Assembly: GCA_035628135.1 (NCBI GenBank)
Contig: DASPKM010000006.1
Coordinates: 496,001-560,000, forward strand
Direction: 5' to 3'
Source of the DNA: DASPKM01 sp035628135
GTDB lineage: Bacteria > Bacteroidota > Bacteroidia > Chitinophagales > Chitinophagaceae
DNA length: 64,000 nucleotides
The notes under the pieces are model-generated. The model had not been told where the DNA came from. It saw only the letters and a program-made list of their open reading frames with translations, and searched no databases. The position numbers and the translations under genes were made by a program. Positions 34,439 through 41,427 of the stretch are shown in pieces. Position 1 is the stretch's first letter; each line of letters opens with the position of its first letter.

Positions 34439-34756
34439 TCAACTTGATTTTTTACCCTTTGGCTCAATATCGTCCCCGGCAATTTCAAAGATCAGACCTT
34501 TGATCACCGGGAATAATTTTTCATACAGTATTTGTTTTGATGCCGGCACATCCTTTTGTTCATAAGTCATCAGGTGAATTAGGGGCATTGCCACTCCCAA
34601 TGCTTCGCTAAGCCGTTCGAAGGTTTTTTCGCCGGGGCGTTTGCCATTTTCGATCTGGGAGAGTGCGGTTTGGGTAATACCTGCCCTTTCGGCCAGTGCT
34701 GCCTGGCTCAGGCGTTTGCGTTTGCGGATTTCCTTTATTGCTTGTCCTATGGTCAT
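34439..34756 (-). CDS. XRE-family HTH regulator
   Basis: The 105-aa protein has an N-terminal helix-turn-helix (IGQAIKEIRKRKRLSQAALAERAGITQTALSQIENGKRPGEKTFERLSEALGV), then a helical tail of about 45 residues ending in a Lys-rich run (PKGKKSS). Its start overlaps the stop of the small gene upstream (ATGA), so it is cotranscribed with it. It probably regulates the three-gene module to which it belongs, and may bind a partner through its tail. Confidence 0.9.
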   Translation of the reverse strand: MTIGQAIKEIRKRKRLSQAALAERAGITQTALSQIENGKRPGEKTFERLSEALGVAMPLIHLMTYEQKDVPASKQILYEKLFPVIKGLIFEIAGDDIEPKGKKSS

Positions 34757-34962
34757 TCCCGAAAAAAATTAGTAATTCCCAGCAACTTTGCGATCAGGTC
34801 TATCACTGCTTGTACCTGTTTTTGCCTGTCGCGCCGTTTTTTTCTACGCAGGGTTTTTAGTTTGGCGAGCGCATCTCTCAAAATTTCTTTGACGTCCTCT
34901 GAAATTTCATGATCGTTATTGATCAGGTCCTCTAAATATTCTATAATCTCTTTGAGATTCAT
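34753..34962 (-). CDS. Small charged helical protein (69 aa)
   Basis: The start is the ATG of MNLKEIIEYLEDLINND, which lies inside the 3' end of the upstream gene. The protein is all-helical: an acidic first half (EYLEDLINNDHEISEDVKEILRD) followed by a strongly basic stretch (LKTLRRKKRRDRQKQ) and a hydrophobic end (VIDLIAKLLGITNFF). It overlaps the HTH gene by four bases. I do not recognise the family. The charge split and coupling to an HTH gene recall antitoxin or regulator partners, but that is only a guess. Confidence 0.7.
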   Translation of the reverse strand: MNLKEIIEYLEDLINNDHEISEDVKEILRDALAKLKTLRRKKRRDRQKQVQAVIDLIAKLLGITNFFRE

Positions 34963-36094
34963 AATGATAACGGTTAAGGATGAACGAAAACTGTTTTTTT
35001 CCATTGGTTGAAAACAAATATTCGTTATCTCCACTGTTATCATCCATATTTTTAAATAAGAAATGTATGATGTTCCTGTACTGACTTCGTAAATCGCGCC
35101 GGATGAAAAGCTTTACCGTTTTAAATATATTACGTAGTGTTCTTGAAACAACCTTAATGGTGTTTTTGACAATATCTTTTAATTCGTTCCACAGTTCAAA
35201 TGCATGATGCAGGTGAGCGTAATCTGCAGTCCGGATATAAAGTTGATGTTGACCATTGAGCAGCGCACCTATTTTCCTGAATGTTGCACTCTCTGAATTG
35301 CTCAGTCCGTCCGAGAGTGCCAATAATCGTTTCGATAGTTCTTTCCAGGTGGGACGAACTGGTATGGTGAGCGAACCGCTGCCGAGTGCAGGATTAAAAT
35401 GCGTCCGTGGCGAAGGGCACACAGTTGTGGCAGGAGAAGAAATCTTAAACGCTTTCGGGGTATTCTGGAACGAACTATAATTACCATGATGACCGTAACC
35501 AAGGGTCATTACCTCATATGGCAGCTCATCAGTATTAACACCTGCAAATGCTTCTATGCCCAACAGTTGCCAGTAGGATTTTTTTAATGCTTTTACCCAT
35601 GCGTTGGCGGCATCTGTTGCAACTTGATCCTTTGAATCGAATAGTCTTGAACGTTTTCCCACGTAACCGCCAAGATCCCAAATCCATACATCGAATTTTT
35701 CCTCCGAATAATTTTTACGAACCGGTTGCCAGGTATTGTTCCATGCTTTATGAGCATACACAGCGTTAATAAATGACGTTACAAACTTTTGATGACCATG
35801 CTTTGGTATAAGATGGTCGAAATTATATGAGGGGTGAGGCAGTCCGGCGAGCTTTGTACCAATCCATGAGCAGGTCAATGAATGTAGAGGCGATTTTATA
35901 TCCTCTGACCAGGTCTCAGAAATTAACTTTTGGACATCCTGGATTATTTCAAGATCATCAGACGACGCGGGCGGTTCATCCTCGATGGAAGATTTAAAAC
36001 AAGAAAAAGAACCAATAGCCTCGCACGCAAGCTCCTCATCCGTCTTAAAGGAGTATTGATACACACGGGCATTATATTTTGAATTTTCTTCCAC
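34916..36094 (-). CDS. Unrecognised 392-aa soluble protein
   Basis: The start is taken as GTG at 36094, since no other in-frame start is near; a TACTTTTG minus-7-like word lies at 36100-36107, which would make the message leaderless. There is no signal peptide or membrane helix. Visible features are a Trp/His/Tyr-rich middle (NFDHLIPKHGHQKFVTSFINAV, then FDVWIWDLGGYVGKR and TLGYGHHGNYSS) and a Lys/Arg-rich helical end (NTIKVVSRTLRNIFKTVKLFIRR). I do not recognise a domain. The 3' end overlaps the small protein gene by 47 bases, tying it to that gene and the HTH gene. Codons are more AT-rich than in the flanking housekeeping genes. Confidence 0.6.
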   Translation of the reverse strand: MEENSKYNARVYQYSFKTDEELACEAIGSFSCFKSSIEDEPPASSDDLEIIQDVQKLISETWSEDIKSPLHSLTCSWIGTKLAGLPHPSYNFDHLIPKHGHQKFVTSFINAVYAHKAWNNTWQPVRKNYSEEKFDVWIWDLGGYVGKRSRLFDSKDQVATDAANAWVKALKKSYWQLLGIEAFAGVNTDELPYEVMTLGYGHHGNYSSFQNTPKAFKISSPATTVCPSPRTHFNPALGSGSLTIPVRPTWKELSKRLLALSDGLSNSESATFRKIGALLNGQHQLYIRTADYAHLHHAFELWNELKDIVKNTIKVVSRTLRNIFKTVKLFIRRDLRSQYRNIIHFLFKNMDDNSGDNEYLFSTNGKKQFSFILNRYHYESQRDYRIFRGPDQ

Positions 36095-36192
36095 TGGTCC
36101 AAAAGTAGACGAAAATCCTCAATTATAACCAATATTTAATAAAACACGCAAAAAATAATTGATGATACTGTTCAAAACGAACTGATCAGTAA

Positions 36193-36558
36193 TCAAGGCC
36201 GGGCCTTTCTCTTCAATATATAATACACCGCATCCTGGCTCGTATTCCGGTATCGCGTGGTATAAACCGTGTGCACCTCCCAACCAAGTTGCGCCAGAAA
36301 ATTCAATGCATCGGTTACGTATAAGTCCACCGACTTTCCATTGCTCTTTTTCCTTCCGTGCAGCATTGTACAAACGCTCAGCAAACTGTCGGCAAATTTT
36401 TGATTGTGGCGGCCAAACATAAATTCATTTACTATCATGTCATCGACAAAATAATCCGGTTTTGCAGACACCTGGCATACCTCCATCTCCTGGTTATGCT
36501 GGCCAACTGAAGTGCTTACAAAATACAGCAATGCAAAAAGCGTAAACATCCATTTCAT
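36193..36558 (-). CDS. Small exported hypothetical protein
   Basis: The start is the ATG of MKWMFTLFALLYFVSTSVGQ, a clear signal peptide; an in-frame upstream extension of 35 codons is AT-rich and unlikely to be translated. The mature protein of about 100 residues has two Cys (about positions 29 and 63) and a motif YVTDALNFLAQLGWEVHTVY, followed by an acceptable C-terminal strand (DAVYYILKRK). The family is unknown. It is divergent from the graspetide precursors, with 183 bases between the starts. Confidence 0.6.
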   Translation of the reverse strand: MKWMFTLFALLYFVSTSVGQHNQEMEVCQVSAKPDYFVDDMIVNEFMFGRHNQKFADSLLSVCTMLHGRKKSNGKSVDLYVTDALNFLAQLGWEVHTVYTTRYRNTSQDAVYYILKRKARP

Positions 36559-36741
36559 ACTTACAAAAATTGATATCAGAATTTCTACATAAATTATTTC
36601 ACTTTCACTTTCGATTTGTCTCTTTATGCTTTTTTTAACTGCAAGCATTACGGTTTCCCGCATTTTTTTCCACTTTGACCCATTTTTTTAGGCGGTGCCC
36701 GTATAAGGAAGTAAATTTATTTTCATCTTAAACTTTATTTT

Positions 36742-36897
36742 ATGAAACAGCAAGACCAGGTTAAACAACCGTTCTTTGCACAATTCCTCGAGTGCCAGAG
36801 AACAGAAGATCAAAACAACGAACTGACATCCCCCCTGAAAGATCCCGTAACACAGAAATATCCGTCCGACGGCGACGATAATCCCCCTGAGGTTTAA
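36742..36897 (+). CDS. Graspetide (microviridin-type) precursor peptide 1
   Basis: A 51-codon gene too short for usual gene callers. The leader contains KQPFFAQFLECQR (residues 8-20), matching the PFFARFLE helix that microviridin ligases recognise. The core near the C-terminus is TQKYPSDGDD (residues 37-46), fitting the microviridin core TxKYPSDxxE/D, where Thr and Ser side chains form esters and Lys forms an amide with acidic residues. A five-residue tail (NPPEV) follows. It is the first of three tandem copies upstream of two ATP-grasp genes. The product would be a cage-like peptide, by analogy a serine-protease inhibitor; the target is unknown. Confidence 0.9.
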   Translation: MKQQDQVKQPFFAQFLECQRTEDQNNELTSPLKDPVTQKYPSDGDDNPPEV

Positions 36898-36937
36898 ACA
36901 AACGAGCTATATTTTTTAATCATCAATTTTAATTTAA

Positions 36938-37099
36938 ATGAAACAGAACGATCAACCGAAGCAACCCTTCTTTGCTCAGTTCCTTGAATCCCAAAGAACA
37001 GAAGAAGCTCAAAGCCACAGCATCACCAAACCATGGATGGATGTGAATGAAACACATAAGTACCCGTCTGACAGCGATGAAGGCGGCGATCCGGCATGA
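36938..37099 (+). CDS. Graspetide (microviridin-type) precursor peptide 2
   Basis: A 53-codon gene, 40 bases after precursor 1. The leader has KQPFFAQFLESQRTEE, then ITKPWMD (residues 29-35), a block also present in precursor 3. The core is THKYPSDSDE (residues 39-48), with a GGDPA tail. It differs from copy 1 by His in the T-x-K position and Glu at the last acidic site. The 5' leader (TTTTAATTT just before the ATG) resembles that of the third copy, so the tandem duplication included non-coding bases. Confidence 0.9.
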   Translation: MKQNDQPKQPFFAQFLESQRTEEAQSHSITKPWMDVNETHKYPSDSDEGGDPA

Positions 37100-37136
37100 T
37101 CAATGCCATTTCATTGTTCACCTTTAATTTTGAACT

Positions 37137-37286
37137 ATGAACCAAAATGAACCGGTGAAACAGCCATTCTTCGTTCAATTCCTGGAAAATCAAATCCCGG
37201 AAGCACAAGAAAACAATGTCATTACCAAACCCATAATGGACCTGGAGCAAACACAAAAAGCTCCGTCAGACAGGGATGAGGTATAG
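37137..37286 (+). CDS. Graspetide (microviridin-type) precursor peptide 3
   Basis: A 49-codon gene, 37 bases after precursor 2. The leader has KQPFFVQFLENQ, then ITKPIMD (residues 29-35). The core is TQKAPSDRDE (residues 39-48), ending in a single Val. The Tyr that normally follows Lys is Ala here, and Arg stands between the last two acidic sites. All residues needed for two ester links and one amide link (Thr, Lys, Ser and three acids) are kept. This is the last precursor before a strong hairpin and the ligase genes. Confidence 0.88.
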   Translation: MNQNEPVKQPFFVQFLENQIPEAQENNVITKPIMDLEQTQKAPSDRDEV

Positions 37287-37303
37287 GCAAATGTTCTACT
37301 ATC

Positions 37304-37355
37304 GATAGGTTGATGAGAGACCGCAAGCCAAGGCCCGTTCTCTTATCAACCTATC
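37304..37355 (+). promoter_or_regulatory. Strong RNA hairpin between precursor and ligase genes
   Basis: A 17-bp stem: 37304-37320 (GATAGGTTGATGAGAGA) pairs with 37339-37355 (TCTCTTATCAACCTATC), with one G-U pair and no mismatch. The loop is 18 nt. No T-run follows, so a classic terminator is unlikely. It starts 18 bases after the last precursor stop and ends 15 bases before the ligase ATG. It could act as an attenuator, RNA-stability end or translation control that gives more peptide than enzyme. Confidence 0.75.
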
Positions 37356-37370
37356 AAATTATCATCCCGC

Positions 37371-38372
37371 ATGGTCCTCTGCATTACCCATTCAAAAGAT
37401 CATTATACCATCGACATCGTGCAGCAGGCGCTGGAACGGGCAGGCATGCCATCGTTCCGCCTGAACACCGATGAATTTGCAATCAACTGCCGGCACAATT
37501 ATACCTTTAATAAGAACCACCAGGAAAACGTCCTGCTCATCGATGGACAAACAATCGATGCCGCGCAAATAAGCGGCGTATGGTATCGCAAACTATGGAA
37601 GCTGCAAGTACCACGCGAACTGGATCCCGCTTACCAGGACATTTTCATAAAAGAATACCAGACCTACCTGCAACTGTTCTTCAACAGGCTGCACCATGTA
37701 CCGTGGATCAACAATATGCAAACAGACCACGCGGTAAACCAGGACAAGCTGCTGCAATTGTCGGCCGCACGGTCTGCCGGGTTACGCGTGCCCGACACCA
37801 TTTTTACCAACGACCCCGGCCCGATCAAAGCATTTTTCGACCGCTGCCACGGAAACCTCATCGTAAAGTTGCACGGCGCACTAAGCAAGAGCATGGAAGG
37901 CAACACACCCTTCTTTCCTACTACCCGGCTTTCGCCGAAAGACCTGCACCGGCTCGATGAACTGGCCTATTGCCCCATGATCTTCCAGGAATACATTACG
38001 AAAGCATACGAACTGCGAATTGTATATGTTGACGGAGATTTTTTCACAGGCAAGATCCCGCACCAAGAAAATATTACCGACTGGCGGGCCCAAACCGGCG
38101 CCACCATTGCATGGCAAGCTTACAAACTACCAATAAGCATCGAAGGAAGCCTGTCGCGAATGATGCAGGAACTGGGACTTGCATTTGGGGCCATCGACAT
38201 GATACGGCAGCCGGACGGCGAATACGTTTTCCTTGAAGTAAACCCCCAGGGAGAATGGGGCATGCTTCAAAAATATTTATCATATCCCATCGGAGAGACC
38301 ATAGCACAAAAACTCATAACACATATTAAAAATGGCCAGGAAAAAAATATTGATCATTACACATACAAATGA
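37371..38372 (+). CDS. mvdC: ATP-grasp peptide ligase, MvdC-like
   Basis: The 333-aa protein opens MVLCITHSKDHYTIDIVQQAL and has a lid region with VWYRKLW. The ATP-grasp core contains LIVKLHGALSKSMEGNTPFFPTTRLSPKDL, YCPMIFQEYITKAYELRIVYVDG, and the C-terminal metal-binding FGAIDMIRQPDGEYVFLEVNPQGEW. This is the pattern of graspetide maturases. The GNTPFFPTT segment is remembered from MvdC-type enzymes (amide bond, Lys to Glu), so the gene is assigned to that branch with moderate certainty. It follows the precursor cluster by 84 bases and overlaps the next ligase gene by 41 bases. Confidence 0.85.
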   Translation: MVLCITHSKDHYTIDIVQQALERAGMPSFRLNTDEFAINCRHNYTFNKNHQENVLLIDGQTIDAAQISGVWYRKLWKLQVPRELDPAYQDIFIKEYQTYLQLFFNRLHHVPWINNMQTDHAVNQDKLLQLSAARSAGLRVPDTIFTNDPGPIKAFFDRCHGNLIVKLHGALSKSMEGNTPFFPTTRLSPKDLHRLDELAYCPMIFQEYITKAYELRIVYVDGDFFTGKIPHQENITDWRAQTGATIAWQAYKLPISIEGSLSRMMQELGLAFGAIDMIRQPDGEYVFLEVNPQGEWGMLQKYLSYPIGETIAQKLITHIKNGQEKNIDHYTYK

Positions 38373-39321
38373 TAATACCAGCGTAGAAAAGGTCATCCAG
38401 TTCATCAACGAGGCCGGCGGCGAAGCCATAAGGTTTAACGTTGACCGCTACCCGCTTGATTACAGGCTTAGCTCGGTATTCGACGGCAACCGCTGGCAAA
38501 TACTGCTGGAGAACGAAGAAGAAAAACATAACCTGGAAGATCTGAGCGCCTGCTGGTACCGCCGCAGCTTTAACCTGGGCACCGGCTTAAAGGAGATCAT
38601 GAGCAAGGAATACCTTGGCCCGGCCATGCTGGAAATAAAACGCACCCTGTTTGGCATGCTGGAATCGTTGCCTTGCTTTCACATCGAACGCTACAGCGTG
38701 TACCGTCGCCTCGACAGCAAGGAAGAGCAGTTGAAAATAGCAGGCAACCACGGCCTGAAAATTCCCGCAACCTGCATCAGCAATTCGCCCGAACAGGCAA
38801 AACAATTTATAGACGCACACGAACAGGTGGTCACAAAAATGCAAAGCTCATTTGCAATTTACCGGGGAGAGCAGGAACACGTTGTATTTACCAATGCCAT
38901 AACGGCGGACCACCTGCACGACCTGGATGGACTTGCGCTTTGCCCCATGACCTTCCAGGAAAAGCTGGAAAAGAAATTGGAGCTGCGCGTGACCATCGTG
39001 GGGAAGAAAATATTTTGCTTCAGCATCGATTCACAAAAAGTAGCCAATGCACAGGTTGACTGGAGAAAGGAAGGCGCATCGATGATAGATGAGTGGCAGC
39101 CTTACCAGTTGCCCAAAAACATAGCAGCAAAGCTGCTGGCCCTCATGGAGGAATACAAGCTGAATTACGGGGCCATCGACCTGATATTGACACCGGATGA
39201 TGAATATTATTTCCTGGAAGTAAATGCCGCCGGCGAATATTTCTGGCTCGACAAATTATGCAATCACGAAATTTCGAAACACATTGCGGGCGTATTAATG
39301 GGAACCGAAGAGCGGAACTGA
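38332..39321 (+). CDS. mvdD: ATP-grasp peptide ligase, MvdD-like
   Basis: The 329-aa protein starts KKILIITHTNDNTSVEKVIQFI and has ACWYRRSFNLG in the substrate-binding half. It then has QVVTKMQSSFAIYRGEQE, LCPMTFQEKLEKKLELRVTIVGKKIF, VDWRKEGASMIDEWQPYQLP and the metal site YGAIDLILTPDDEYYFLEVNAAGEYFWL. This closely follows the MvdD/MdnC pattern, the enzyme that makes the two ester (lactone) bonds before MvdC makes the amide. It overlaps the preceding ligase gene by 41 bases, so the two are translationally coupled. No transporter or acetyltransferase gene follows. Confidence 0.88.
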   Translation: MARKKILIITHTNDNTSVEKVIQFINEAGGEAIRFNVDRYPLDYRLSSVFDGNRWQILLENEEEKHNLEDLSACWYRRSFNLGTGLKEIMSKEYLGPAMLEIKRTLFGMLESLPCFHIERYSVYRRLDSKEEQLKIAGNHGLKIPATCISNSPEQAKQFIDAHEQVVTKMQSSFAIYRGEQEHVVFTNAITADHLHDLDGLALCPMTFQEKLEKKLELRVTIVGKKIFCFSIDSQKVANAQVDWRKEGASMIDEWQPYQLPKNIAAKLLALMEEYKLNYGAIDLILTPDDEYYFLEVNAAGEYFWLDKLCNHEISKHIAGVLMGTEERN

Positions 39322-39348
39322 CAATTGAACTGCAGGTACCAATACATG

Positions 39349-41409
39349 TTAATGATACAACATGGATGCCGGTATCTCAATTTTGCTACCACCTTCTGGT
39401 TGTATGGACACTTTGAGATCGTTGCCACCCCCACTGTCGAAATAAACAACCCGTAATTTATGGTAGCCTTTCCTTAGAAAAGCCTTTCCACTCTTTTCTA
39501 CGTTGCCGTGGTCGCCGTCATTGTCCACCACTTCCTCGTCGCCGATGAATAATTTGCTGCCGTCATCGGAGTTGGTGAAGAAATGATATAATCCGTCTTT
39601 ATCGATCCTGATATATCCCTGGAATACAAACGCGAACTTGTCCTGCCTGCTCTTTTCACGAACGGAAATATTGTTGACAACACCGGATTTAACAACCGCG
39701 GCAGTTTGGATGGACGATATATTGATCCTTCCTGAAGGTTCATAATACGAGTACGCAATGCCTGTTCGCGGTTTTATTTTTATTGCGGGCATCCAGTCAT
39801 ATTTTACTACACGCTGTTCTGCAGTAACACTCGGCAAAAGATTATCGCCGAATGCTTTTGCGCGAACGGTAGCAGTAGCCGGCACCGTAAATGGCGCACG
39901 GTATGGAACTGAGCCTGGCGTAGGCTCTGAGCCATCAGTCGTATAATAGATAGTTGCGCCGGGCCCAGCCTCTATGGTAATTTCGGGCGCTAAAGAATTG
40001 TTTGGATAGGCAGCTTTTATCTGCGGCTTCCGCGCAAACTTTCCATAGTTGCCAATCCTGGCAACATAAGCATACGGGGCCCTGATCTTGTTAGGATGGT
40101 ATTCCGGCAACTCAACTATTACACTATTCCCATCCTGCCGCCAGGTTAACGGCTGTTTTAAAGAAAGAAATTCGATGACAGTGCCCGCAGGCAACATAAT
40201 ATTTTTAAGCACCAGTTTTCTATTTTCAGGATACACGGGAAAGATGGCGTACAAGGTGTTGTTTAACTGGTTGTACGTGAAATACAATTCTTTGGTTTTG
40301 CTGTCCGCTGCTAGTTGGCTGCTGTGCTTCCAGCGCGAGCTGCCATAAATGGCTTCGCCGTATATTTCCAGCCATTCACCCATTTGCAGCAGGCGCTCCT
40401 GCATGATCGGGGGGATCTTTCCGTGTTCATCCGGGCCAATGTCCAATAAAAAATTACCGCCGCGGCTCACCTTATCAACCAATTGTAGGATCAGGGATGC
40501 GGTAGAATTGTAATCCCATGCGTCTTCCTCACGGTTATACCCATACGAATGCCCCATTCCCCGGCTTTCTTCAAAATAGTGTGTTTCGAAATCGAGGTCC
40601 GGCTGGTACTCGGGCGTATAAATGCCGCCATGATTGAAACGCACTCCTGATCCCCACCGGTCGTTTACCACCACTTTGTCTTTTACGGGACTTTCGTTGA
40701 AAAGCCAGGCCAGGAATTGCTGCGACCGCCAGGTTTCTGCAGGGGCGTCCCAATCTCCATCGGTCCAAAAAACATCGGGTTGATAGCTGTTGATAAGGTC
40801 TTTCATCTGTGGCCACGTGTGCTCTGTCGCAAATTTTTTCGGATCGGATTTCCAGAGTGGATTGAACCATTCATACAAAGAATAATACATGCCTGCCCGA
40901 ACGGATGTTTTTCGTACTGCCTTGAAAAGATCTCCGAGCAAATCGCGGTTTGGACCTATATCCACGGCATTCCATTTAAAACCCCAGGTATTATTGGCTT
41001 CCTTGCTGGGCCATAGCGCGAACCCATCGTGATGCTTGGAAGTAAGCACGATGTATTTTGCTCCCGAACGTTCGAAGAGACGGGCCCATTCATCAGGATT
41101 AAAAAGCTCGGCCTTAAAATCGTTAGCGAGGTCGTAGTAAGTGCGGTCACCGAATTTTTTTTGATGAAATTTTTTGCGCGCCGTGTCATTGGTCTCCAAA
41201 CCGTATTGGTACCATTCCGCATATTGTCCCTTGCTGCTCCAGCCGGGAACGGAATATACTCCCCAGTGAATGAAGATGCCGAACTTGGCATCCCTGAACC
41301 ATTGCGGGACTGGCCTGGCATCGATGCTTTCCCAGGTTGGCTGGTATTGCTGGGCAACCACGGCCTTATGCGCGAACAACACCACGATTATAACCGCAAG
41401 GCGTTTCAT
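39349..41409 (-). CDS. GH29 alpha-L-fucosidase with CHB-type and PA14 domains
   Basis: The 686-aa protein has a signal peptide (residues 1-20). The GH29 catalytic domain (about 25-350) shows AKFGIFIHWGVYSVPGW, YIVLTSKHHDGFALWPS and RAGMYYSLYEW, and the likely nucleophile Asp217 in DVFWTDGDW. A beta domain follows. Then comes a chitobiase-like repeat (TIYYTTDGSEPTPGSVPYRAPFTV) at about 490, then a PA14-type carbohydrate-binding domain (YIRIDKDGLYHFFTNSDDGSKLFIG) near the C-terminus. It removes alpha-L-fucose from glycans outside the cytoplasm. It is the last gene of the DUF1553 operon, 18 bases after the cytochrome/LRR gene. Confidence 0.92.
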   Translation of the reverse strand: MKRLAVIIVVLFAHKAVVAQQYQPTWESIDARPVPQWFRDAKFGIFIHWGVYSVPGWSSKGQYAEWYQYGLETNDTARKKFHQKKFGDRTYYDLANDFKAELFNPDEWARLFERSGAKYIVLTSKHHDGFALWPSKEANNTWGFKWNAVDIGPNRDLLGDLFKAVRKTSVRAGMYYSLYEWFNPLWKSDPKKFATEHTWPQMKDLINSYQPDVFWTDGDWDAPAETWRSQQFLAWLFNESPVKDKVVVNDRWGSGVRFNHGGIYTPEYQPDLDFETHYFEESRGMGHSYGYNREEDAWDYNSTASLILQLVDKVSRGGNFLLDIGPDEHGKIPPIMQERLLQMGEWLEIYGEAIYGSSRWKHSSQLAADSKTKELYFTYNQLNNTLYAIFPVYPENRKLVLKNIMLPAGTVIEFLSLKQPLTWRQDGNSVIVELPEYHPNKIRAPYAYVARIGNYGKFARKPQIKAAYPNNSLAPEITIEAGPGATIYYTTDGSEPTPGSVPYRAPFTVPATATVRAKAFGDNLLPSVTAEQRVVKYDWMPAIKIKPRTGIAYSYYEPSGRINISSIQTAAVVKSGVVNNISVREKSRQDKFAFVFQGYIRIDKDGLYHFFTNSDDGSKLFIGDEEVVDNDGDHGNVEKSGKAFLRKGYHKLRVVYFDSGGGNDLKVSIQPEGGSKIEIPASMLYH

Positions 41410-41427
41410 AAAATTTAATTGAGGTTA

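Noticed and set aside
36119..36373. An 84-codon minus-strand frame near the graspetide cluster
   Set aside because: It is out of frame with, and overlapped by, the signal-peptide gene at 36193-36558 and lacks a credible start.
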